From: Marinitenerispora sediminis | GTDB taxonomy: Bacteria > Actinomycetota > Actinomycetes > Streptosporangiales > Streptosporangiaceae | Assembly (NCBI RefSeq): GCF_003336425.1 | Contig: NZ_QEIO01000027.1 | Span: 1 to 49,011 of the forward strand | Length of the DNA: 49,011 bases | Reading direction: 5' to 3' | Part shown: in pieces, positions 26,254 to 34,559 of the stretch | Layout: each line of letters starts with the position of its first letter | How positions within the stretch are numbered: the first letter of the stretch is position 1 | Notes under the pieces: generated by a model | Databases searched by the model: none | What the model was told of the DNA's origin: nothing | Seen by the model: the letters and a program-made list of their open reading frames with translations, nothing else | Made by a program: the position numbers and the translations under genes

Positions 26254-26509
26254 GGCGGCCGCGCTGCCGCTCCTCGCGCGCGCGGGCCAGCAGGATGCTG
26301 CGGGCGACGGCGTACAGCCAGGGCAGGGGCTCGCGCGCGGGGACCTTCGCGCGGCGCCGCCAGGCCACCGCCAACGTCTCCGCGGCGACGTCGTCGGCCC
26401 GGTCCGGCCGGACCCGCCGCCGCGCGTAGCGGCGGACGTCGTCGTAGTGGCGTTCGGAGAACCGGGTGAACTCGCCCCGGGCGGCGTCCGCGTCCTCGTC
26501 CTCCGTCAT
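26254..26509 (-). pseudogene. 5' fragment of an ECF sigma factor gene (region 2 only)
   Basis: From an ATG at 26509 with GGAAGGGGG upstream, the frame encodes a good sigma region 2: FTRFSERHYDDVRRYARRRVRPDRADDVAAETLAVAWRR, then PLPWLYAVARSILLARAREERQRGRL. Region 4, needed for -35 recognition, is missing. At 26253 the reading frame runs into the antisense of cbiO, giving a Pro/Arg-rich nonsense tail that stays open to 25817. Known ECF sigmas need both domains, so this looks like a truncation caused by a rearrangement at the cbiO 3' end. The intact ribosome site means that a region-2-only fusion could still be made. Confidence 0.75.
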
Positions 26510-26629
26510 CGGCCCCCTTCCGTTGGACTCGCCCCCTTGTGCTGGAGGGAGGCGGATCGTTACCGGAGGGGTGCGCCGGATTCCGGGCCCCGTGCTCGCC
26601 GCTCCGCCCGGGGAGCGGCACGGGGGAGG

Positions 26630-27418
26630 TCACCCGTCGGCGGCCGCGACCTCCCGGAGCACCTGTTCGCTCATCCGCCAGCGGTCGGATGTCGCGCGGT
26701 AGCGGAGGCCGCGCTGGGCCTCGACCGTGGCGGCGAGCCGCCGCCGCTGATCGGGGCCGAGGTCGCCCGCCATGTCGGCCGCGAGCTTCATGGCGTGGTA
26801 GTGCTCGAACGCACTGCGGGGGTCGGCGACGGCCGCCAGCACCGCCTCGGGGTCGCGCAGGTCGGGCCGCTGCCGCATCGCGGCGAGCGCCGTCACCCGT
26901 TCGCCCTCGTCGTCGCCGCGCAGCCACGCGGCGACCTGCTCGGGCGTGGCCTGCAGCGTCGCCGCGGTGCGCCGCGCCTCGTCCATGAGCTGTTCGAGAA
27001 CCTGGGTGCGCTCCCGGCCCCGCGGCAGGTCCGTCCGGAGCTGCCGGTACTCGGTGGCGTGCGCCCGCGCGTCCTCCTCGAGGATCGCCACCGCCTGCTC
27101 GCGTAGCCGCGCCGCCTCGTCGCGGTCGCCGTCGAGCTCCGCCCTGCGGGCTGACGCCACGGCCTCCGCCGCCTTCCGCAGGTTCACGCGGGTGCCGTTG
27201 AACTCGAAGCTGTCGACGAGGTGGCCAAACATCCCGACGAGCAGCAGCAGGGCGCCGACCGTGAGCAGCGCGGTGGTGCCGGCCTCGTTGCCGCTGGTGA
27301 ACACCGCCACCGCTCCGGTCACCAGCGCGGCACCTCCGGCGCCGCCGGCGATCCACTGCAGCGTGCCCGGGGGCAGCTTGCGGCTCCTCGGGGTGGACGG
27401 GGGTTGCGAAGGGGGCAC
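26630..27418 (-). CDS. Two-helix membrane protein with helical cytoplasmic domain
   Basis: I do not recognise a named family. From GTG 27418 (AGGAG 6-7 nt upstream; an ATG at 27487 has no ribosome site) the 262-residue product has a short Pro-rich head and two adjacent membrane helices (about residues 20-42 and 48-66, LLTVGALLLLVGMFGHLV). A charged helical region of about 180 residues follows. It starts with FEFNGTRVNLRKAAEAVASARRAEL, continues as an Ala/Arg/Glu-rich coiled-coil-like stretch, and ends in a helical repeat-like part (RVTALAAMRQRPDLRDPEAVLAAVADPRSAFEHY). It lies upstream of the broken ECF sigma gene on the same strand and may once have been co-transcribed with it. Confidence 0.7.
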   Translation of the reverse strand: MPPSQPPSTPRSRKLPPGTLQWIAGGAGGAALVTGAVAVFTSGNEAGTTALLTVGALLLLVGMFGHLVDSFEFNGTRVNLRKAAEAVASARRAELDGDRDEAARLREQAVAILEEDARAHATEYRQLRTDLPRGRERTQVLEQLMDEARRTAATLQATPEQVAAWLRGDDEGERVTALAAMRQRPDLRDPEAVLAAVADPRSAFEHYHAMKLAADMAGDLGPDQRRRLAATVEAQRGLRYRATSDRWRMSEQVLREVAAADG

Positions 27419-27855
27419 GCCGGTCTCCTCACCGCGACGGACGGACGACCACCGGGGCCCGGGAAGGCGCGGGGTCCCGGAGGCCATTCAACCGGACGCG
27501 CCGCCGGACCGCAGGCGATCGCCGGCCCCGCGCGGCTGCCGCCCGACCGCCGTCATCGGCCGTCGCCGAGCACGTCGGATGCGGGCAGGCCCGGTCCGCC
27601 CGGTCCGCCCCGCCTGGTTCGCCCCCGCGCCGCCCGGCTCGGACCGCGGATGGTGCGCCCGCTGCGCACGGCCACCGACGGCGGGCTGAGGAGCGGCCGC
27701 CTCCCGCCGACCGCCCTGGTTCGGCGAGAGCGGCGGGTGAGCGCGCCGCGCACCTTTTGCCTGTTCGGCGTCATGTGGCGGCCGAGGCCGGGAACGCTGG
27801 GAGGGGGACCGCGGCGAGGTGGACGACGCGGCATCCGCTGTCAGGAGGTCGGGCC
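27419..27855. other. Divergent intergenic region
   Basis: About 440 bp between two divergent genes. I see no gene. The only clear element is AGGAGG at 27843-27848, the ribosome site of the next gene. Confidence 0.45.
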
Positions 27856-28776
27856 ATGCTGGCAACCCCGAAGCGGCGGAGCGTGGTGGCCGCCGGGGCG
27901 GCGGTCTACGTCGCGGCGGGCGCCCTGCTGTACGCGACCGGCCACGCCGCGGTACACGCGGCCAGCTACTACGCCTCCGGGCCGCTGACTGAGCTGTGGC
28001 TGCCGGTCCTGGCGGCCATGCTGCTGATCCGGCTGCTTCCCTGGCGGACGCCCGTGGAGGCGGAGGCCGACCAGCTGCGCCGGGACCTCGGGATCCGCCA
28101 CCTGCGGCCGGAGGTCGTGGCGCTGCTCGGCTGCCTCCTCGCCTTCCACGTCGGCGACGTGCTGCTGGGCTTCGCTCTGGGCATGGTGAACCCGGCGTTC
28201 CCCGCGCTGTCCTACGACATCGCCAAGGTGCTCTTCCTGCTGATCGTCCCCATGATCCTGATCGGTCCCGAGGGGATCATGCGCTACACGGTCGGCGGCC
28301 CGCGGTCGGCCCGGCTGGGGCTGCGGGTCCCCGACTGGTGGCGGTGGGCCGGGCTGGTCGCCGTCGCCGTCTACATGTACCTGGCGCTGTTCACGCCGTG
28401 GACCAGCCCGCTGCCGACGCCCTACACCCTGCCGACCGGGTACGCCCTGTGGGCGCGGATCCTGCTTGCCTTCGCCGACTCGGTGGTGCTCGGCGAGATC
28501 TTCTTCCGGGCGGTGCTGCAGACCCGGCTGGAGCTGCTCCTCGGCCGGTGGCCGGGGATCGTCGTGACGGCCCTCGTCTACGGCGTTTCGAGCGCGGTCG
28601 CGACGCACGCCTACCCCCAGTGGTGGGTCATCGTGGCGATGGGCGTGGTGGCGCAGGGGTCGGCGGGCCTGCTGTTCGGCTACCTCTGGTCGCGCTACCG
28701 CAACCTGTGGGTGAACATCCTGCTGCACGGCTTCATCAGCGGCCTCACGGTGCTGCCGGTCATCCTGTCCGGCTAG
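27856..28776 (+). CDS. CPBP-family (CAAX protease-like) membrane protein with altered active site
   Basis: This 306-residue polytopic protein (about eight hydrophobic helices) belongs to the CPBP/Abi intramembrane metalloprotease superfamily. The hallmark first motif EExxxR appears as VVLGEIFFRAVL, so the first, catalytic Glu is Gly. A His follows in the next helix (SSAVATHAYPQWW) and another in the last motif (NILLHGFISG), where the usual final Asn/Asp four residues on is Ser. Known CPBP enzymes use the first Glu and the histidines, so activity is doubtful and a scaffold role is possible. The ATG has AGGAGG 7 nt upstream. It precedes the formate dehydrogenase genes by 138 nt; a functional link is unknown. 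Confidence 0.72.
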   Translation: MLATPKRRSVVAAGAAVYVAAGALLYATGHAAVHAASYYASGPLTELWLPVLAAMLLIRLLPWRTPVEAEADQLRRDLGIRHLRPEVVALLGCLLAFHVGDVLLGFALGMVNPAFPALSYDIAKVLFLLIVPMILIGPEGIMRYTVGGPRSARLGLRVPDWWRWAGLVAVAVYMYLALFTPWTSPLPTPYTLPTGYALWARILLAFADSVVLGEIFFRAVLQTRLELLLGRWPGIVVTALVYGVSSAVATHAYPQWWVIVAMGVVAQGSAGLLFGYLWSRYRNLWVNILLHGFISGLTVLPVILSG

Positions 28777-28914
28777 ACCCGGCGGTACCGCGGCGGTTGG
28801 GTCGGCGCGCCGCGGGTAGCCGCGAGATGACCTGCGGGGACAGGCGCCGTCGGCGCGGCGTCGGTGCTCCCCGTCCATGCGGCGCGGTGGCCCGCGCCGG
28901 TTCGGGAGGGCGAC

Positions 28915-30627
28915 ATGGCGGAGTCCCGGGACGCCTTCGTGGAACTGCAGGACCGCGTCGACCGGCCGGGGACACCGGCGCTGGACCGGTTGCGCGCGGC
29001 GCAGTCCCGGCACGGCGCGGTCCGGGCCGAGGACGAGCGGCGGATCGCCGCGGAACTGGGCCAGCCGGTGGCCGCGGTCGCCGGGGCGGCGTCGTTCTTC
29101 GCGGACCTGGCGTCCGGCCCCCGGGGCCGGCGCCACATCCGGGTCTGCGACGGCACCGCGTGCTTGGTGGCGGACCGCGGCCGGCACATCCGGCGGCTGG
29201 AGGAGGGGTTCGGAGTCCGCTGCGGCGGATGCGCGCCCGACGGCTCGGTCTCACTCGCCAAGGTGTACTGCCTCGGGTACTGCTACGCGGCGCCGAGCGC
29301 CCTGGACGGCGAGCTGCCGTGCACCGGAGCCGGACTGGGCGGGCTGCTGCCGGCCGGCACCGCGGCCCCCGGCGGGCCGGGGCCCGCGCCACCGGTCCCG
29401 TTCCGGTGCGCCGCGCGGGACGCGGTGCTCCTGGCCGGACTCACCGGAGCCGAGGGGCCGTGGCAGGTATGGCCGCGGATCGCCGCGTCCGGCGACCCCG
29501 GTTCGGTGCTGCGCGAGGTCGCCGCGGCCGGGCTGCGCGGCCGCGGCGGTGCCGGGTTCCCGGTCGCGGACAAGTGGCGGGCGGTGCGGGCCGGAGCGCG
29601 GCCCCGCTATGTCGTGGCCAACGGCGACGAGGGGGACCCCGGGTCCTTCTGCGACCGGCTGCTCATGGAGAGCGACCCGCACCGGGTCCTGGAGGGGCTG
29701 GTCCTCGCCGGCTTCGCGGTGGGGGCGGAACGGGGGCTGCTGCTCGTCCGGTCCGAGTACCCGCTCGCCGCCCGGCGGCTGCGCGCGGCGGCGGACGGCG
29801 CGCGGGCGGCCGGGCACCTCGGATCCGACGTGCACGGCTCGGGGTTCGGCTTCGACGTGGAGGTGGTCCAAGGCGCGGGCTCCTACGTGGCCGGCGAGGA
29901 GACGGCTCTGCTGCACACCCTCCAAGGGCTGCGCGGCGGGGTGCGGGCGCGCCCGCCCTATCCCGCGCGGCGCGGTTTCCGGAACCGTCCGACGGCGGTG
30001 AACAATGTGGAGACGCTCGCGGCCGTGCCGTGGATCGCGGCGCACGGCGGAGCGGCCTACGCCCGGCTGGGCCGCGCCCCGGAGACCGGGACGAAGCTGG
30101 TGAGCCTGAACGAGCGGTTCGCCCGGCCCGGGGTGTTCGAGGTGGAGTTCGGCACGCCGCTGCGCCTCCTCGTCGAGGAGCTGGGCGGCGGGCTGCGCTC
30201 CGGGGAGGCGCCGCGCTCCGTCCAGGTCGGCGGACCGCTGGGCGGATTCCTGCCGCCGGAGGAACTGGACGTGCCGCTGCTGGCCGCCGACCTGGGGCGC
30301 CGCGGCGTCCCGCTCGGGCACGCGAGCCTGGTCGCCGTGGACGCGGGAGTGCCGGCCCGGGACCTGCTCCGGCACCTGTGGGAGTTCGCGGCGGCGGAGA
30401 GCTGCGGCAGCTGCTCGCCGTGCCGGGTGGGGTCGCGGCGCGGCCTGGAGCTCGCGCGCGGGATCGGCTCCGGAGCGGCGGCGCCGGTCCGCGAGGCGCT
30501 GGAGGAGCAGGATCCGGTGCTGGAGGCGATGGCGGTGGCCAGCCTGTGCGCGTTCGGGCGCGGCGTGGCCGGGGCGGTGCGCGGCCTGCTGCGCGTGTAC
30601 GGCGACGAGCTGCGGGGCGGCCGCTGA
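28915..30627 (+). CDS. NAD-dependent formate dehydrogenase beta subunit (NuoE-NuoF fusion)
   Basis: This 570-residue diaphorase subunit passes electrons from formate to NAD+. The N-terminal NuoE/thioredoxin-like [2Fe-2S] domain (about 1-150) has its cysteines in CDGTACL and CLGYCYAAPSA. The NuoF part follows, with the FMN/NADH-binding segment GLRGRGGAGFPVADKWRAVR, the VVANGDEGDPGSFCDRLLME motif and GAGSYVAGEETALL. The [4Fe-4S] ligands are in ESCGSCSPCRVGS plus a distal Cys. I chose ATG 28915 because of the GGGAGG site 5 nt upstream. The stop overlaps the start of the alpha subunit (TGATG). The family includes soluble formate dehydrogenases in which the E and F parts are separate; here they are fused, which is a known variant. 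Confidence 0.92.
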   Translation: MAESRDAFVELQDRVDRPGTPALDRLRAAQSRHGAVRAEDERRIAAELGQPVAAVAGAASFFADLASGPRGRRHIRVCDGTACLVADRGRHIRRLEEGFGVRCGGCAPDGSVSLAKVYCLGYCYAAPSALDGELPCTGAGLGGLLPAGTAAPGGPGPAPPVPFRCAARDAVLLAGLTGAEGPWQVWPRIAASGDPGSVLREVAAAGLRGRGGAGFPVADKWRAVRAGARPRYVVANGDEGDPGSFCDRLLMESDPHRVLEGLVLAGFAVGAERGLLLVRSEYPLAARRLRAAADGARAAGHLGSDVHGSGFGFDVEVVQGAGSYVAGEETALLHTLQGLRGGVRARPPYPARRGFRNRPTAVNNVETLAAVPWIAAHGGAAYARLGRAPETGTKLVSLNERFARPGVFEVEFGTPLRLLVEELGGGLRSGEAPRSVQVGGPLGGFLPPEELDVPLLAADLGRRGVPLGHASLVAVDAGVPARDLLRHLWEFAAAESCGSCSPCRVGSRRGLELARGIGSGAAAPVREALEEQDPVLEAMAVASLCAFGRGVAGAVRGLLRVYGDELRGGR

Positions 30628-33347
30628 TGCGGGTCCGGGTGGCGGACACGGCGGTGGAGCTCGCCGAGGGCGCGACCGTGCTGGCGGCGGTCCGGGCGGC
30701 CGGGCAGGAGGTGCCGACGCTGTGCCAGGACGACCGGCTGGCCCCGGTGGGCTCGTGCCGGGTATGCCTGGTCGACGTCGACGGCCGGGTGCTGCCGGCC
30801 TGCACCACGCCGGCCGCGGACGGCATGCGGGTACGGCCGCAGGAGGAGCGGGCCCGCGCGGCGGCGCGCCGGGCGCTGGAGCTGGTCGCGGCCGGGCTGC
30901 CGGAGCGGGCGCTGGCGGTCCCCGCCGACCGGAGCGAGCTCGTGCGCTGCTGCGCGCTGCTCGGCGTGTTCGCGGGCTCCTTCGGCGCGCTGCCGCACCG
31001 CCGCGGAACGGACCACTCCCACCCCTACGTCAAGCTGGACCGGGACCTGTGCATCGCCTGCCAGCGGTGCGTGCGGATGTGCGCCGAGGTGCAGGGCACG
31101 TTCGCCCTGGACATGGGCGGGCGGGGCTTCGACACCGTGGTGGTGCCCGGTGCCGGCGAACCGTGGGTGGACTCCCCCTGTGTGGGGTGCGGCGGCTGCG
31201 TGGACAGCTGCCCCACCGGAGCGCTGTCCGAGCCGGGGCTGCTCGACCCGAGCCCGCTGGCCGGCACCACCCGGACCACGTGCGGTTACTGCGGAGTGGG
31301 CTGCTCCCTGGACGTACACGTCCGCGGAGGTTCGGTCGCCGCGGTCACGCCCGTGCACGGCGCTCCCGTCAACCGGGGGCATGCGTGCGTGAAGGGGCGG
31401 TTCGCGCACGGGTACACCCGCGCGCGGGACCGGCTGACCGTGCCGCTGCTGCGTCGCGGCGGGCGGGACGCGCCGCTGGAGGAGGCCTCCTGGGAGGAGG
31501 CGGTCGGCTTCGCGGCGGGCCGGCTGGCCGCGATCCGCGCGGCGCGCGGCCCGGATGCGGTCGCGGTGATCTCCTCGGCGCGGGCCACCAACGAGGAGAA
31601 CTACCTGGCGCAGAAGTACGCGCGTGCCGTCCTCGGGACGAACAGCGTCGACAACTGCTCGCGGCTGTGCCACGCGCCCTCGGCGTCCGGCCTGACGGCG
31701 GCGTTCGGGCTCGCCGGCGGCACCAATCCGTTCGACGACCTGGACCGCGCCGACTGCTTCCTCGTCGCCGGCGCCAATCCCACGGAGGCGCACCCGGTGG
31801 TCGGCGCCCGGATCAAGCAGCGGGTGCTCGCCGGTGCGGGCCTGGTGGTCGCCGACCCCCGGCGGACCGACCTCGCGGACCTGGCCGATGTGCACCTGCG
31901 GGGCCGGCCGGGCAGCAACGTGGCGGTGTTCAACGGCATCGCGCACGTGCTGCTGGCCGAGGGCCTCGCCGACGAGGCGTTCCTGGCCGAGCGGGCGAGC
32001 GGGCTCGCCGAGCTGCGGGAGGTGCTGCGCGACCATCCGCCGGAGCGGGTGGCCCGGCTCTCGGGGATCGCGCCGGGCGACCTGGCGCGCGCAGCGCGCC
32101 GCTTCGGCTCGGCCGAGCGGCCGGCCATCCTGTACGGCCTGGGGGTGACCGAGCACCGGCACGGTACGGACGGCGTCCGCACGCTCGCCAACCTGGCCGT
32201 CCTCACCGGCTCGGTCGGCACGGAGGGCGGCTGCGGCGTGCTCCCGCTGCGCGGTCAGAACAACGTGCAGGGGGCGTCGGACATGGGCGCGCTGCCGGAC
32301 CACCTGCCCGGCTACCAGCCGGTCGCCGAGCCGGCCGCGCGGGAGCGCTGCGCCGCCGTGTGGGGCGCGCCGGTGCCGGAGCGCCCGGGGCTGCGGATCC
32401 CGGAGATGTTCGACGCCGCGGTGGCCGGCCGGCTGGGCGCGCTACATGTCATCGGCGAGGACATCATGCGCAGCGACCCCGACTCCGGGCACGTGCGCGC
32501 GGCGCTCGCCGCCTGCGAACTGGTGGTGTGCCAGGACGTCTTCCTGTCCGGCACTGCGGAACTGGCCGACGTGGTCCTCCCGGCGGCGTCCTTCCTGGAG
32601 AAGGACGGGACGTTCACGAACTTCGAGCGGCGCGTCCAGCGTGTGCGTCCGGCGGTGGCACCGCCCGGGCAGGCGCGGAGCGACTTCGCGATCCTGCACC
32701 TGCTGGCCGGTGCCCTGGGAGCCGACCTGGGCTGCCCTAGTCCGGCGGACGCGCTCGCCGAGTGCGCGGCGGTGGCGCCGCTGTTCGGCGGCCTGTCCCA
32801 CGCGCGGCTGGACCGCGACGGGCCGCTGCACTGGCCGTGCCGCGGCGCCGGCGAACGGGGCGAGGCCGTCCTGTACCTCGACCGGTTCGCCACGCCGGAC
32901 GGCCGGGCCGCGCTCGCCGCGCGTCCGTACCTGCCGCCGGGTGAGCAGCCGGACGGGGCGTACCCGTTCGTGCTGGTCACCGGGCGGCGGCTGGCGCACT
33001 ACAACACCGGGTCGATGACCCGGCGTACCGCCAACGCCGAGCTGCTGTCCGCCGAGACCCTGGATGTGCACCCCGCCGACGCCGACCGCCTCGGGATCGC
33101 CGACGGCGACCGCGTCGAGGTGGCCAGCCGCCGGGGCGCGATCGTCCTCGCGGCGCGCCGCACCGACGAGGTCGCGCCCGGGGAGCTGTTCACCGCCTTC
33201 CACTTCCCGGACGCTCCGGCCAACGTCTTGACGTCGGGGTTCGCCGACACCGTGACGGGCTGTCCGGAGTACAAGGTGAGCGCGGTGGCGCTGCGGCCGG
33301 CCCCGGAGGGCCCGCCGCCCGGTCCCGGCCGGGCGGCGCGGGGCTGA
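30627..33347 (+). CDS. Formate dehydrogenase alpha subunit, molybdopterin, Cys-type
   Basis: This 906-residue protein oxidises formate to CO2 at a bis-molybdopterin guanine dinucleotide centre. The N-terminal NuoG-like part has a [2Fe-2S] ferredoxin motif (C33, C44, C47, C59) and two [4Fe-4S] motifs (CIACQRCVRMC and CVGCGGCVDSC). A further cluster motif, CGYCGVGC, opens the molybdopterin domain. The metal ligand is Cys348 in NCSRLCHAPSASG, where some relatives have selenocysteine, so no SECIS is needed. The molybdopterin-binding C-terminal barrel (VLVTGRRLAHYNTGSMTRR...HPADADRLGIADGD) is complete. It overlaps the beta subunit gene by 1 nt. No fdhD or small delta subunit gene lies in the window, although the sulphur transferase FdhD is normally required. 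Confidence 0.93.
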   Translation: MRVRVADTAVELAEGATVLAAVRAAGQEVPTLCQDDRLAPVGSCRVCLVDVDGRVLPACTTPAADGMRVRPQEERARAAARRALELVAAGLPERALAVPADRSELVRCCALLGVFAGSFGALPHRRGTDHSHPYVKLDRDLCIACQRCVRMCAEVQGTFALDMGGRGFDTVVVPGAGEPWVDSPCVGCGGCVDSCPTGALSEPGLLDPSPLAGTTRTTCGYCGVGCSLDVHVRGGSVAAVTPVHGAPVNRGHACVKGRFAHGYTRARDRLTVPLLRRGGRDAPLEEASWEEAVGFAAGRLAAIRAARGPDAVAVISSARATNEENYLAQKYARAVLGTNSVDNCSRLCHAPSASGLTAAFGLAGGTNPFDDLDRADCFLVAGANPTEAHPVVGARIKQRVLAGAGLVVADPRRTDLADLADVHLRGRPGSNVAVFNGIAHVLLAEGLADEAFLAERASGLAELREVLRDHPPERVARLSGIAPGDLARAARRFGSAERPAILYGLGVTEHRHGTDGVRTLANLAVLTGSVGTEGGCGVLPLRGQNNVQGASDMGALPDHLPGYQPVAEPAARERCAAVWGAPVPERPGLRIPEMFDAAVAGRLGALHVIGEDIMRSDPDSGHVRAALAACELVVCQDVFLSGTAELADVVLPAASFLEKDGTFTNFERRVQRVRPAVAPPGQARSDFAILHLLAGALGADLGCPSPADALAECAAVAPLFGGLSHARLDRDGPLHWPCRGAGERGEAVLYLDRFATPDGRAALAARPYLPPGEQPDGAYPFVLVTGRRLAHYNTGSMTRRTANAELLSAETLDVHPADADRLGIADGDRVEVASRRGAIVLAARRTDEVAPGELFTAFHFPDAPANVLTSGFADTVTGCPEYKVSAVALRPAPEGPPPGPGRAARG

Positions 33348-33433
33348 CCGGCTCGGCCGGCCGACGGGGCGCCCGGTGGCCGCTCCCCGGCCGCGGGCTC
33401 CGGTCCCCGCGCGCCCGCCGCGGGCCCCCGCGG

Positions 33434-33904
33434 TCAGCCGCCCTCGGCTCCGGTGCGCTGCCGCGGCCCCGCCGCGGGCTCGCGCGACCGCGGCACCAAT
33501 GTCTCCATCGAGATGGGCCCGAGCAGCCCCGAGAACATGTAGTGCGCCCTCAGCAGCAGGTCGTCCACGGTCACCAGCCCGACGAGGGACCTGCCCTCCA
33601 CGACCGGCAGCCGGCGGAACGCGTGGTGGCCGAAGACGTCGAACACGTCCTCGACCGGATTGTCGGGACCGACCACCATGACGTCGCGCGACATCACGTC
33701 GCGGACAAGCGTCTGCTCGGCGGGCAGCCCCCGGGCGACGCACCGGATGACGAGGTCCCGGTCCGTCACGATCCCCACGATCTCCTGGTCCAGCACGACC
33801 AGGCAGCCGACCCCGGTCCGCTCCATCTCCCGGGCCACCTCGGCGACCGAGGCGACCGGCGGTACGGCGTCGACCGGGCTCGTCATGATCTCGCGTACGT
33901 TCAT
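33434..33904 (-). CDS. CBS-pair domain protein
   Basis: This 156-residue protein consists of two CBS domains: MNVREIMTSPVDAVPPVASVAEVAREMERTGVGCLVVLDQEIVGIVTDRDLVIR and DVMSRDVMVVGPDNPVEDVFDVFGHHAFRRLPVVEGRSLVGLVTVDDLLLR. Both end in the (T/V)-x-(R/D)DL adenosyl-binding signature. Such stand-alone pairs sense AMP, ATP or NAD and are often energy- or dormancy-related in actinobacteria. The ATG at 33904 has GAGGGGGG upstream. It is convergent with the formate dehydrogenase operon, 86 nt away. A hairpin at 33929-33957 (CGGACGG with CCGTCCG) lies about 25 nt before the start codon and may be part of its leader. Confidence 0.87.
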   Translation of the reverse strand: MNVREIMTSPVDAVPPVASVAEVAREMERTGVGCLVVLDQEIVGIVTDRDLVIRCVARGLPAEQTLVRDVMSRDVMVVGPDNPVEDVFDVFGHHAFRRLPVVEGRSLVGLVTVDDLLLRAHYMFSGLLGPISMETLVPRSREPAAGPRQRTGAEGG

Positions 33905-34559
33905 GTCCGCCCCCCTCGCGGATTCCGCGTGCGGACGGCCTCCCTCCGGAGGACCGTCCGGGCCGCCGGATCCGACCGACCACTGTCCACCCTCACGCAC
34001 CGTGATCGGGCGGACCAGGGTCAAAGGGCATGATCAGGGGGGGACCGGGCGGGGCGGACGGCACGCACGGCGGGGAGTCCGGTGCGGGGAGTCCGCGGTT
34101 CGTGGGAGTCTCCGAACCGCTGGCCGCGGAACCGCCCGTGGCGCACGCGCCTGACGTCCGACGACCGTGACCCGGAGGGCGGGGTCCGCCCCTGCCACGG
34201 CATAGCGCCCTCAGCAGGCCCCGGTGACCGAATCCGGCCACCGACGCATTCAGCCCTTCGCCATCCGGGTTGAGGACACCTGCGGTCGCCTCCCCCGCCG
34301 TACCCGTTCACATTCCCTGACCTGGGAATTCACCCGGAAAGTCGCATCACGCTGTCCTCGGTGAAAGCCCGTCCCCGCGGCCGCGCCGCTTATTCCGATC
34401 CGGAAAACGGCACCCGGATTCGTCCGATCCATCGATCATAATCGCCGCTGAAAGCCATTCACGGTTCAGAAACCATCCGTGGTTCCGAGCCGTCCGAGTT
34501 CTCAACCGCTCGGCGCGGCGGCGATGACAGGTGAATGACGGAGCGCTTGGGGTGCGGCG
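33905..34559. other. Intergenic region before the toxin gene
   Basis: About 655 bp without a credible gene. Base composition becomes AT-richer from about 34,300 toward the toxin gene, as in promoter regions of acquired genes. I see no convincing -10/-35 pair. Confidence 0.45.

Noticed and set aside
33310-33340. GCCGCCCGG/CCGGGCGGC stem near the end of the formate dehydrogenase gene
   Set aside because: It lies inside the coding region before the stop codon, so I do not call it a terminator.
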